Of a DNA stretch of 50,804 bases, positions 1 through 8,674 are shown in pieces. The stretch is taken from positions 1 to 50,804 of the forward strand of contig CAYMBP010000009.1 in assembly GCA_964388745.1 (NCBI GenBank), in the 5' to 3' direction. The position numbers were made by a program, and so were the translations under genes. This DNA comes from CAYMBP01 sp964388745 (GTDB lineage: Bacteria; Babelota; Babeliae; Babelales; RVW-14). The notes beneath the pieces were generated by a model, which made no database searches, was not told the DNA's origin, and worked only from the letters and a program-made list of their open reading frames with translations. The first letter of the stretch is position 1. Each line of letters opens with the position of its first letter.

Positions 1-402
1 TTGCGAATGATTTTTGCAATAAAATAAAAATATTATCGCTTGTATAAACCTTGAAATTATTTTCGGGTCTATCATCATTTTTTGGTAAAGTGATATCGTC
101 TAGATTTCAAAAATAAGCTTTTTCCTTCTTTATTTAAATTCCTTGCTTTTATTGGTATTGCTTGTGCAGATTAAAAATGAATTTATAGCTAAGTTTATTA
201 AACTTGGTCAGTCTATCTTGTCAAGATTTTTTACCAAGGAATGCACAAAGTGAATGATAGGATCTATCGCTAAATTTTAGCGCCTTTTGTCACTTTTGAT
301 TCTATTGATTTGCTCTAATTTATGCTTTTGCTATATGCTGAAAAAATATGCTTAAAGGGTACGTTATTAAAGTTATAAGAGTAATGGGGAAGGGTAACTG
401 TA
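1..402. other. Intergenic region, no gene seen
   Basis: There is no convincing reading frame, tRNA or rRNA here. A 7-bp hairpin (CGCTAAA at 268-274, TTTAGCG at 276-282) is followed by a T-rich stretch and could be a weak terminator for something left of the window. The hexamer TATGCT recurs three times between about 321 and 352 ahead of the first gene; one copy may serve as a -10 element, but no matching -35 stands out. Confidence 0.5.
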
Positions 403-1584
403 ATGCTCAATTTTATAAGATGTATTGTAATAAGTGGTATAGTGCTATGCTTGACTCATGATTCTTTTTTTGCTGAAGAGCAAATTGATGCAGATATTCA
501 GGTTGCAGAAGAAACAGTTGTGACAGAAGGGGAGGCTGCTACCCAAGTAATATCAGAGGTAGAAGAAGTAGTAGCAGATAGTGAAACTACAACTAATGAG
601 ATAGCAGCGTCAGAAACTGTAACAAAGACTGAAGAGAAAAAAGAAGAAGCTGAAGCGATTGAGCAAAAAGCAACAAAAGAAATGATAAGTGAAAAAAAGG
701 AGGGGGCATCGTCTGATGTTACAATTAAAGAAAAAAAAGAAGATAAGGTTGCAGAGCAAGCAATCAGTACAGACCAAAAATGGTATAATGCAATTGAGCT
801 TCAGCCATTAATTGATTACTATGAAAAACTTCTTCAGACAATTGAAGCCTTTAAGCAGCGTATTAATCCCGCTATGCATAAGAGTGCTTTGGTATTTAAT
901 CTTAATGCAGGAAGTGCCTATAAAGAAGGAGAAGAGACAGTTAAATTTGCAGCACTGCAAGATTTTATTTCATTTACTTATTATCAAAAGATTTCAGGAT
1001 CTATGAGTAAATTAAATCTTGTTAATCATGAGCGCTTCGTTAAAGAGGTAATTCCTGAAGTAGGTGATACAAAGTTTCCAACAGGATTTGTTTCTGTTGA
1101 TAAGTATCAAGCGCAACGCTTGCTTATTTATGAAGGATATCATCAAAACAATTCTTTTGTGCAAGGGGCAATAATCAAAAAAATTGATAGTATGCTTAAT
1201 GCAATTATCGCAACAATAAAAACAGAGACGTATAAACTAGTTGTTAAAGATTATTTGAATGCTTATCGGTCAGCAAAGAAAGTTTTGAAGGTAAGTCAGC
1301 TTCTTGATAAGAGCATAAATGAAACAAAAAGTATTCAAGAATGGCTTGCAACTATAACAAAAATATATAATGAAAAAAAAGGAGCTCCTTTAATTGTATC
1401 TGCATTGGAAGCTAGTTGCTCAATGCCACGAGGAAGCTTAATGTTAAGATTAAGGCGGGCTCGTCATCGATTGTATCATTATCTTATAAATAAAGTTCCA
1501 GAGTTGAGTGATAATCATAAAAAGAATCTTGCTCTGATGTATCAGTGTGAAAATAGGGTTGATATTGTTTATCATGTTGAATAG
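403..1584 (+). CDS. Secreted protein, acidic N-terminal region, unknown function
   Basis: A protein of 393 aa that I do not recognise. It begins with a Sec-type signal peptide (hydrophobic core CIVISGIVLCL, likely cleavage after FFA near residue 24), so it should act outside the cytoplasm. Residues 25-125 are low-complexity and strongly acidic with scattered Lys (Glu, Val, Thr, Lys). Residues 125-350 look mostly helical. A short basic patch (RLRRARHR) lies near residue 350. The start ATG follows GGGGAAGGG. The next gene begins 10 bp after the stop, so the two are probably co-transcribed. The next protein has an Arg-rich region at the equivalent N-terminal position, so the pair carries opposite charges; an interaction would be inference only. 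Confidence 0.8.
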   Translation: MLNFIRCIVISGIVLCLTHDSFFAEEQIDADIQVAEETVVTEGEAATQVISEVEEVVADSETTTNEIAASETVTKTEEKKEEAEAIEQKATKEMISEKKEGASSDVTIKEKKEDKVAEQAISTDQKWYNAIELQPLIDYYEKLLQTIEAFKQRINPAMHKSALVFNLNAGSAYKEGEETVKFAALQDFISFTYYQKISGSMSKLNLVNHERFVKEVIPEVGDTKFPTGFVSVDKYQAQRLLIYEGYHQNNSFVQGAIIKKIDSMLNAIIATIKTETYKLVVKDYLNAYRSAKKVLKVSQLLDKSINETKSIQEWLATITKIYNEKKGAPLIVSALEASCSMPRGSLMLRLRRARHRLYHYLINKVPELSDNHKKNLALMYQCENRVDIVYHVE

Positions 1585-1594
1585 GGAGTAGGCA

Positions 1595-3004
1595 ATGAAA
1601 AATAAGAGTATTGTCCAAATATTAAGTTGCTTATTAGTACTCCCTTTGTGTTTACTACAAGGAACAAGAAGCACTACTCAATCTCGAGCTCACATGATGA
1701 GAAAAGAACGATATGGTAGAACTAGCTCTACTCAAGGTCTGAAGAGATATGCTTCAGGAAGACAAACTTCTTTAAGTCGGAATCGCTATAATCTTGTACG
1801 AGGACGTGGGCACTTTCAAAGTGGAGCGAGAAGACTGCCAATGGGAGGGCGATTTGCACAGAAAGGGCGTATTAGTAGAGGAAGAGATCATTATTCTATT
1901 TATACAAATAATAATAGAGGACAAGATGCTCGTATAAGGTCTCGTGCTAATCGATATGAATCAAGAAGTCGTATGAGTAGAACAGGAGGAGTTCTGCAAG
2001 AAGAAGATAATAATGAATATATTCATGAAGAAGCTGTTAATCAATCTTTAGAAGAAAAAAAAGCTGAAGAAGAAGCTGCAAATGAACAAAAAATGATAGC
2101 TTCAGAAAAAAATAGTCAAGGGACTCAAGAGAGTCTTAAGGAGAATAAAGAGCAAGAGGGTTTATCTTGGGATTCCCAATTTTCTGTAAAAGAATTGCAG
2201 ATGGCTGTTGTTGAATTACAAAAGAAAAAAGAAGCGTTTAGAAGAGATAAGCAAATGGATAGTTTTGCAATTACAGTAGATCCAGAGCAATATGATTCTC
2301 TTATAAAAGCCCCACTACCTGCAGAAGTATTTGAGAATAAACCGACTATTTCTCTTATTGAATTGCATCGTAAAATCAATGATTATTTAGCAGAACCAGG
2401 TTTGCCAAAAAGCGGAATGAATATAATAACTTTTAAAGAGAATGAGCCGCATCTTTTAGCTCAAAGTGATAAAAAAGTGATTGTTACATCATTTGAATTG
2501 TATAATGATTATCAACAACAATTAAATCGCATTAGGCCTGTGGAGCTTCAAAGGAGGAAAGAGCTTTTTGAGGAAGTGCTTGCTAAATTAAGTGAAGGTG
2601 ATAAAAAAAGAGTACTTGATTCACTTAATACAGCTGTTATTTTGTTAGACCAGCAAAAGAGTCACCTTGAAAAGTTATCACTATCAATAACCAATGAAAT
2701 GAAGGCAATGTCGCTTGAAGATCTTTCAAATTATATTATTGAACAAATGGGTGAGCGCAAAGAAGCAGTGCTTGATGGATGGTCTACAGGATTAGAAAGT
2801 GGGCATTTTTGGGCAACTATTTATCAGTCATACGTACATCCTTTTGGTGAACGGAAAATAATGCTTGAGCGGTCTTATCATGAATTTTATTTTTTATGTA
2901 TGAGTAATGAAGTAATTACAGCAGATGAAAAAATAGCACTTTTCGGTAGATTGGGAGATCCTTTTGATTACGAATTCATAGAAGCAATTAGGCAACCTGC
3001 ATAA
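1595..3004 (+). CDS. Secreted protein with Arg/Gly-rich N-terminal region
   Basis: A protein of 469 aa, unrecognised. An N-terminal hydrophobic stretch (IVQILSCLLVLPLCLLQG) looks like a signal peptide. Residues 30-130 are rich in Arg, Gly, Ser and Tyr, with motifs such as RGRGH, ISRGRDH and RSRMSR. This composition matches the C-terminal tails of the large paralogs at 9.9-23.7 kb, although here it follows the signal peptide. An acidic helical linker (residues 135-190, EEKKAEEEAANEQ) comes next, then a probably alpha-helical domain to the end. The ribosome site GGGAGTAGGCA precedes the ATG, and the gene sits 10 bp after the preceding one. It may bind nucleic acid or acidic partners, judging only from charge. 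Confidence 0.8.
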   Translation: MKNKSIVQILSCLLVLPLCLLQGTRSTTQSRAHMMRKERYGRTSSTQGLKRYASGRQTSLSRNRYNLVRGRGHFQSGARRLPMGGRFAQKGRISRGRDHYSIYTNNNRGQDARIRSRANRYESRSRMSRTGGVLQEEDNNEYIHEEAVNQSLEEKKAEEEAANEQKMIASEKNSQGTQESLKENKEQEGLSWDSQFSVKELQMAVVELQKKKEAFRRDKQMDSFAITVDPEQYDSLIKAPLPAEVFENKPTISLIELHRKINDYLAEPGLPKSGMNIITFKENEPHLLAQSDKKVIVTSFELYNDYQQQLNRIRPVELQRRKELFEEVLAKLSEGDKKRVLDSLNTAVILLDQQKSHLEKLSLSITNEMKAMSLEDLSNYIIEQMGERKEAVLDGWSTGLESGHFWATIYQSYVHPFGERKIMLERSYHEFYFLCMSNEVITADEKIALFGRLGDPFDYEFIEAIRQPA

Positions 3005-3136
3005 TTACTTAGTTACGAGAAAGGTAAATACATGTATCCTAATAAATATATGTTAATCTTTTATAAATAGTTTTAGTAATGTGTAATAATGCTTTTATGA
3101 ATAAAGGGTTATTAGTCTTAAGCATAAGGACATACT

Positions 3137-3640
3137 GTGGTGCACTATACCCATGAAAAACTTTTTGCACTTTTTGACCAACTTGATATTGATTACAAAA
3201 ATTATGAGCATGATCCTGTTTTTACGGTTGAAGAGGCTCAAGAGGCATGTCACATGATTACTGGGGCTCACTGCAAGACCTTATTGCTTAAAGATCAAAA
3301 TAAGCAGTATTATTTAATCAGTATGCGAGATGATCAGTCACTGAGCACCAATGAGTTACGCAAACAATATAAATTAAAACGTCTTTCATTTGCAACAGCT
3401 GAAGAGCTAGATGAATTGCTTGGTGTCATTCCTGGCTCTGTTACACCATTTGCACTTGTTAATCATACCGGATCGCAAGTAACATTTTTACTCGATCATG
3501 ATCTTATGGTATATGAGCAAGTTAATTTTCATCCACTGAGAAATGATATGACGACGAGTATTTCTCCTGAGGGGCTCATTCGCTTAATTGAATATCTTGG
3601 TCATGATATGGAAATCTGTCACTTGCCGAAAAAAACATAG
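3137..3640 (+). CDS. YbaK/ProX-type aminoacyl-tRNA deacylase
   Basis: A 167-aa cytosolic protein with the fold and spacing of the YbaK/PrdX (ProXp-ala) editing family, whose members hydrolyse wrongly charged tRNA-Pro. Family-like blocks are TVEEAQE near residue 30, CKTLLLKD near 48, YYLISMRDD near 60, GVIPGSVTPFALVN near 95-108, and a C-terminal block with PLRNDMTTSISPEGL. Its length equals that of stand-alone ProXp-ala proteins. Translation starts at GTG, preceded six bases upstream by AAGGA. The spacer from the preceding gene (132 bp) shows no clear terminator. The exact substrate (Ala-, Cys- or other tRNA) cannot be read from the sequence. Confidence 0.85.
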   Translation: MVHYTHEKLFALFDQLDIDYKNYEHDPVFTVEEAQEACHMITGAHCKTLLLKDQNKQYYLISMRDDQSLSTNELRKQYKLKRLSFATAEELDELLGVIPGSVTPFALVNHTGSQVTFLLDHDLMVYEQVNFHPLRNDMTTSISPEGLIRLIEYLGHDMEICHLPKKT

Positions 3641-3708
3641 CTGTTTATTCACAAATAACATTTTTTACATCAAGATTCATAACGAAAATGTAAAAAAGAT
3701 AGGGTATA

Positions 3709-4533
3709 ATGTTATTTTTTGTATATTTCGTTATTATTACATTCATTCCTATGACTAATATTTATACCATGAAACAAGGGATACGAGATTTATCTCCTAA
3801 TAGGTTGTCGGGCCTGTATCGTTCTCTGTTTAATTCACAAAGCCTTCCTGAAGTTCATAAAACTAACGAAGAGCTTTTGTTCAAGACATTCTGCAAGTTG
3901 AATGAGTCTGTGTATAACAATAAAGCATCACTTGAATATTTTGTAAAAGTTTTACAAGGGATAAAGCATGTACATGAATTACATGAGGTTATTTTTATAA
4001 AAATGGCACTTGCTTTTAATGCTATACGAACACATGGTTCTGCGCTGCAAGAGGACCATCTTAAAGGGATGATAGCTTTATTTGGGGACCAATTTAAAAT
4101 ATTTTATGTAGAAAATAGTCCTGAAAAGATTAAAACGTACATTTTAACCAAACTACAACGTAAGCAGATTCCTGAAAGCCGACGTTTTGCTATTGCCATG
4201 ATTGGTATTGATAGCTTATTATTTCTTAGGAATATGATTAAAGACTTTTCAGAAAGTTTTTTTGATGAATGCTCGTTTCTTGTTTGGGAGCATATAGCAC
4301 GTCTTGGTTCAAAAAATCGTTTAATTGTAATAGAGTACATTGAAGAAATTTATAAAAAAGTCATATTTGATACTTTTTATCTTGATAAAAATGAGAGAGA
4401 GTCTGTTTTCATGCAGTGGTTGAAATTTAAAAAAAACTCTACCACATACATAGTAGATAAACAACGGTTGCAATTTAAAAGAAGCAAGAGCCTTCTTTTC
4501 TTTGTTCAACATAATAGTAAAATGTTGAAATAA
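3709..4533 (+). CDS. Hypothetical protein with hydrophobic N-terminus
   Basis: A protein of 274 aa, not recognised. The first 14 residues (MLFFVYFVIITFIP) are hydrophobic and could be a short signal peptide or anchor. The remainder is soluble, predicted mostly helical and basic at the C-terminus. The start is uncertain. The first ATG (3709) overlaps a TATAAT string at 3705-3710 and has only AGGG at 3701-3704 as a ribosome site. ATGs at 3751 (MTNIY) and 3769 (MKQGI) are alternatives and would remove the hydrophobic segment. No partner genes are close. Confidence 0.6.
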   Translation: MLFFVYFVIITFIPMTNIYTMKQGIRDLSPNRLSGLYRSLFNSQSLPEVHKTNEELLFKTFCKLNESVYNNKASLEYFVKVLQGIKHVHELHEVIFIKMALAFNAIRTHGSALQEDHLKGMIALFGDQFKIFYVENSPEKIKTYILTKLQRKQIPESRRFAIAMIGIDSLLFLRNMIKDFSESFFDECSFLVWEHIARLGSKNRLIVIEYIEEIYKKVIFDTFYLDKNERESVFMQWLKFKKNSTTYIVDKQRLQFKRSKSLLFFVQHNSKMLK

Positions 4534-4856
4534 ACTTACAAAAAGTATTTATTTTCTAATAGGTTTTTATTAGTCAAAAAATGACTTTCGTGTATACTTC
4601 TTATATTTAGATTAGCTTAGCTAAGCAAGTTTAACTTGGTATAGTCTATTTTTTCAAGGTTGTCATCTTGCAGCTCATATTAGCTGTCGCTCATTTTTCT
4701 TTGTTAAGTGACAATGTTGTTTTCTCTTTAGGCGCTGAGTCAGTGAGTTGTTGGGAAGGTGACTCCAAGATTTATACAAGCTGTAGTAAGTCTATTTAAG
4801 GCATACACAAATAACTTAAAATCCAATAGAATATTTTTTACTATAAAATTTATCTT
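4534..4856. other. Intergenic spacer with possible promoter
   Basis: No reading frame of note. A small inverted repeat (AGTCA/TGACT, 4572-4586) lies just before TATACT at 4593-4598, which could be a -10 element for the MutS-like gene. The -35 (TTAGTC at 4570-4575) is poor. The rest shows no structure I can name. Confidence 0.35.
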
Positions 4857-6920
4857 ATGAAAGAAGGTATGTTATTTGAGAAAAAAAATTTATTCATTAC
4901 TGTTTATTGTTTCCTTGCCGTATTATTTACTTATTCTGCTCAACCTGAAGAAATTTCGATTGCCAAGGCTGAACCTTCATGGGTTGAGCAAATTAATGAT
5001 TTACATTTAAGTTCTTTCAATGATAGAGAAGTTGAGGCCTGGGAAACAGATGATTATATGCAATATATTGGCAAAATCCTTGATTTGCGTAAAAACCCGA
5101 AACCTTATACTAAAAGACGGGCTGCAACAAAAATTCAAAAAAGTCTAAGTGAAGATTCATACGGTGTACTCAGCAACATAACAACGTGTAAAAATTTAGA
5201 GCTTGTGAGAGGCTCTCATTCGCTTGATTATCATTTACTTTCTTGTATTGATCGTACCAAGAGTGAAGTTGGCCGGATGGTTTTAATGCATATGATAGCA
5301 AATCCTACTGAAGATAAAGCAATTTTATCTCATCGTACTCAAGCTTTAAGATATTTGTATGAGCGTCAGGGGTTGCTTTATAAGTTAACTGAGCAATTTG
5401 AAAAAATAGCTTCTGTAGAAAATGTTTTGCTCGGTTTTTGGGATGTATGGGATCCTTTTCGTACCGCAATGGGTAGATGCCTTTTTAGAGAGGGAAAAAG
5501 TATTCTGAATGACCATACTTGGGCCCTTGAAGCAAAAAGTTGGTGGGAGCATCAAATGCGTTTAGTTCACACCGGTATGAGTTGTTTTACAACTATTTTA
5601 TTGGCCTATCATGGGTTGCGTCTTATGGTTTCAGATGATAGGCCTGAATATCAGAATTGGTGTAATCCTGAGCGATATGTGGGTCATGGTGGACCACTTG
5701 GGTTGCTTTGGGGATGTGGTGGAAGTGGAATAGAGGCTGGCATCTCTCTAGGTATTGCTGCTTATACAGCCTCAACAATCAAAGATAACGTGGAATGGAC
5801 GTATGCCTGCTTTTATTTAGAAAATAGTATTCAGGCACTTTTGGTTGATGTTGCTTCTTATATGGGAGCAATTAAAGAAATTGAAAAATTACTTAATTTT
5901 GATAGTTCTTGTTCCGATCGATTTCCACTTTATCGAAAAATGCTCCTATGTCGCGATATGTATGGAACGGCTTCTGAGCGATTTAAAGAATTTTTGGATC
6001 TCATTCAGGAGCCTTCATTTCAAGAAGGGTCAAGTTGGGCCTCACGAGGCCGCATTTTACGGGCCTATTTTCTTGCATCAAAAATTAAAGAAGAGTTGAC
6101 AGAATTGCTAACAGCTATTGGTCAGGTTGATGCATATTGTTCGATTGTGCGTCTTTATTTAGAGCATGAAGATAAATTAGTAAAGTATTGTTTTGCAGAG
6201 TTTGATTATGACCAACCATTTGAAATGGGCCCTTTTATTAAAGCAGAGGGGTTATGGAATCCATTTGTAGATGATGCATGTGCCGTTACCAATGATGCTC
6301 AAATAGGTGGTTCTTATTGTAACAATATAATCCTAACTGGACCTAATTCGGGTGGAAAGTCAACATTTTTGCGCAGTGTTGGTATTGCCCAAGTATTGGC
6401 TCAAAGCATTGGCTTAGTGCCGGCAAGTAGATATAATTCAACGCCTATTCATTCTATTGAAACTTATATGAGCGTGACGGATGATACTTCTCAGGGGCAA
6501 TCATTATTTAAAGCTGAGGTTGCACGAGCACAAGAGCTTGTTGAAAAAATGAAAAATTTAGATGAACAAGAAAAGTTTGGGTTGGTGTTGTGTGATGAAA
6601 TGTTGAGTGGCACAAACCCTGTTGAAGGCGCTTGGGCAGCATACAGTGTTGCTGAATTACTTGGTGCTCACAACAATGCTCTAACGCTCATTGCAACTCA
6701 CTTTAAAGAGCTTACTGAGCTTGAGGAGAAAACGGGCAATTTTGTTAATTGGAATGTCTCGGTAGTTAAGCACGATGATGGTTCCATTGATTATCCTTTT
6801 AAGCTTGGTTATGGTCCATCGAATCAGCATGTTGCTCTTGATATTATGCGGCTTGCCGGTTTTCATGGAGAAGTTGTTACGCGATCTCTTTGTCTTTTAC
6901 AGGAATATAAAGAAAAATAA
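4857..6920 (+). CDS. MutS-family ATPase with apparent signal peptide
   Basis: A 687-aa protein of the MutS superfamily. Residues 110-180 resemble the MutS core (LLSCIDRTKSEVGR, then a helical block with RTQALRYLYERQ). The C-terminal ATPase has Walker A GPNSGGKST at residues 495-503, an ST-rich signature region (TDDTSQGQSLFKAE), Walker B LVLCDEM with D580/E581, and the switch histidine in TLIATHFKEL. There is no N-terminal mismatch-recognition domain. The N-terminus instead has a hydrophobic stretch (LFITVYCFLAVLFTYSAQP) that reads as a signal peptide or anchor. A glycine-rich hydrophobic block near residues 278-305 may touch membrane. A role in canonical mismatch repair is therefore doubtful; a membrane-associated MutS-like ATPase fits better. 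A strong terminator follows at once. Confidence 0.85.
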   Translation: MKEGMLFEKKNLFITVYCFLAVLFTYSAQPEEISIAKAEPSWVEQINDLHLSSFNDREVEAWETDDYMQYIGKILDLRKNPKPYTKRRAATKIQKSLSEDSYGVLSNITTCKNLELVRGSHSLDYHLLSCIDRTKSEVGRMVLMHMIANPTEDKAILSHRTQALRYLYERQGLLYKLTEQFEKIASVENVLLGFWDVWDPFRTAMGRCLFREGKSILNDHTWALEAKSWWEHQMRLVHTGMSCFTTILLAYHGLRLMVSDDRPEYQNWCNPERYVGHGGPLGLLWGCGGSGIEAGISLGIAAYTASTIKDNVEWTYACFYLENSIQALLVDVASYMGAIKEIEKLLNFDSSCSDRFPLYRKMLLCRDMYGTASERFKEFLDLIQEPSFQEGSSWASRGRILRAYFLASKIKEELTELLTAIGQVDAYCSIVRLYLEHEDKLVKYCFAEFDYDQPFEMGPFIKAEGLWNPFVDDACAVTNDAQIGGSYCNNIILTGPNSGGKSTFLRSVGIAQVLAQSIGLVPASRYNSTPIHSIETYMSVTDDTSQGQSLFKAEVARAQELVEKMKNLDEQEKFGLVLCDEMLSGTNPVEGAWAAYSVAELLGAHNNALTLIATHFKELTELEEKTGNFVNWNVSVVKHDDGSIDYPFKLGYGPSNQHVALDIMRLAGFHGEVVTRSLCLLQEYKEK

Positions 6921-6926
6921 AAAAAG

Positions 6927-6949
6927 GGGCTTGCAGTAAATGCAAGCCC
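6927..6949 (+). terminator. Intrinsic terminator after MutS-like gene
   Basis: Perfect 9-bp stem GGGCTTGCA (6927-6935), loop GTAAA, TGCAAGCCC (6941-6949), starting 7 bp after the stop codon. The A-run on the left and the weak T content on the right leave the direction slightly ambiguous. Confidence 0.7.
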
Positions 6950-7603
6950 AATTCGGTTTATTACTAAATATCAAAAAAGATACTTAATAATATGATGATG
7001 GAGGAGCTAATGGAATTTGCGCAGTTACTCATTTTTATCAATTATTTTCTAATATAAAGCAATATATAAAAATGTCAAATATTTTTCAAATTGACTATAT
7101 TTTGTGATTGATTAGACAAGTTTCTTGTTAGGACTTGATTTTTCACTCACTTGCTCAGAAAAAGTAGGCTTAATTTCCTTGTTTGCTGGGTAATTTTTGC
7201 TTGGTTTGATAGGATTCTGTCGACGATTATGAAAAATTGTAATGAAGTTGAAATGCTTACTTGAGCAATATGCAAAAATAAATGGTTGATATCTTTACGA
7301 GTTGAATATAACAAAGGTTATGTAGAGCAACAAGTGATTTAGCTTATACCAATATTGGGGTATTGCTAGGCCTTATTATGTACTTGAGTGATAATTTTGA
7401 GTAAAAAATTGTTCTAATGTAAAATTCTTTAGTCAGACATATCATTAAAAGTGCTATCTGTAGGTATCATTAAAATAAGGTTCTAAATTCACTTGCTATA
7501 TTGGAAAAAAAAATGAATACTCTTTTGCAAAGAGTTGAGAATTATAAATGATATTCAATATGACAGTAATGTTATTTTGCAAATTATAAGAAAGGAGAGG
7601 TGT
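6950..7603. other. Long intergenic region, possible gene remnant
   Basis: About 650 bp without a convincing gene. On the minus strand, 7294 to 7112 is an open frame of 60 codons with no ATG, whose last 35 codons have a coding-like composition (Lys, Pro, Asn, Ser). It may be the tail of a decayed gene. On the plus strand, GGAGGAG at 7000-7006 precedes a 15-codon frame (7010-7057), too short to call. The 69 bases directly before 7604 are open in frame with the next gene but are not counted as coding. Confidence 0.35.
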
Positions 7604-8629
7604 ATGAATATTCTTACACGTGTGCGACTTCTTGGAATAATATTTCTTATTATAGTGTCAGGCAAGCAAGTGAGTGCTATGCAGCAAGAATCGTCAGAAC
7701 CGTCGCCTCAGGCTCAAGAGTCTGAACAAGCTACTAGCATACCTGAAGAGAGTGTCGGATGGGGATTGCTTAGTGCATTCAGAAACATATCTTTTTCATC
7801 TGCGTCACAAAAGCCGGTTAAGCATTGGATTTTAAAGAAGAAAGGCTCTGAGGAGAGTAATTTTGGAACAGCTGATGAATTGAATAACCTTCTTAATAAG
7901 GGAAAGTATGGGTCGTTTGCTAGAGAGATTCGTTACTATTTTGATTCTCCAGGCGGTGATGTAAAGAAGAATGATGATTTAACTTATGCTTGTCGTTATT
8001 GTAAATATGAGTCAAAAAAGATTGGCAATCCATACATTCTTTTTGAATTGATTAAGCGCAATAGCTCTGTTCTTGATATAGGATATGATGACTGTCATGA
8101 GTTTGTTAAAGAAAATCTCATTTATATTGTGACTTTTGTCTTTATATTAGCTTCTAAGGGATGCATTTATCAGCGCAGCAAGAGTGATGAACATAAAAAA
8201 TATGCAAAAAAAATATGTACATTATTAAAGGTTTTCCTTGCCTCCTATAAACCATACTGGCTGCATCGAGCAGAAGAACATGCTATAAGTTTTGGTGAAG
8301 TTTGTGATCAAGTACGCAAATTTCCAGCTATTGCTAATCTTATTTCTGCTGAGAATCCTCCTTCTTTTGCATACGGTCTTGCTCTTGATCGAGATTTCAA
8401 TGATGTTGCATTGGGTTTTGAGCTTAGAAATAGAGAGGCAGACATAGAGCTTGTTGATCTTTTTCCAGGAGCACAAGAGAATCTTTCAAAGACGCTTGAA
8501 AAAGAGCTTGGCGAAGAAGAACGAGAAGCGCTTTTCCCAATGGTGAAGGCAACAGAATTGATTAAAAAGCGCTGTTCATCATGGGAAGAATTCTTTAAAT
8601 TTTCCTGTGAAAATATAGATCTTTTATAA
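7604..8629 (+). CDS. Secreted protein, unknown function
   Basis: A 341-aa protein, unrecognised. The start was placed at 7604 rather than at the upstream in-frame ATG (7535), because AAAGGAGAGG lies directly before it and the product then begins with a clean signal peptide (VRLLGIIFLIIVSGKQVSA, cleavage before MQQ near residue 26). Residues 27-50 are Ser/Glu/Gln-rich. The mature part contains cysteines in a CRYCKYE motif and a hydrophobic stretch YIVTFVFILAS in a helical context. The next gene starts 45 bp later with no terminator between, so a two-gene unit is likely. It lies just upstream of the large paralog cluster but shares no visible domain with it. Confidence 0.8.
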   Translation: MNILTRVRLLGIIFLIIVSGKQVSAMQQESSEPSPQAQESEQATSIPEESVGWGLLSAFRNISFSSASQKPVKHWILKKKGSEESNFGTADELNNLLNKGKYGSFAREIRYYFDSPGGDVKKNDDLTYACRYCKYESKKIGNPYILFELIKRNSSVLDIGYDDCHEFVKENLIYIVTFVFILASKGCIYQRSKSDEHKKYAKKICTLLKVFLASYKPYWLHRAEEHAISFGEVCDQVRKFPAIANLISAENPPSFAYGLALDRDFNDVALGFELRNREADIELVDLFPGAQENLSKTLEKELGEEEREALFPMVKATELIKKRCSSWEEFFKFSCENIDLL

Positions 8630-8674
8630 GCAATAGTAAATTAATATAATATTTTTTAACATATGGAGTAGTCA

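Noticed and set aside
3705..3710. A perfect TATAAT directly at the first ATG of the 3709 gene.
   Set aside because: No -35 lies at a usable distance (17 bases upstream reads AACGAA). In AT-rich DNA it is probably chance, though it weakens the choice of that start codon.
6231..6920. Assigning the 4857 gene as the housekeeping mutS.
   Set aside because: The mismatch-recognition domain is absent and the N-terminus is hydrophobic; only the core and ATPase match.
7010..7057. A 15-codon plus-strand frame (MEFAQLL...) behind GGAGGAG.
   Set aside because: A good ribosome site alone is not enough for so short a frame in a long spacer. It might be the start of a lost signal peptide.
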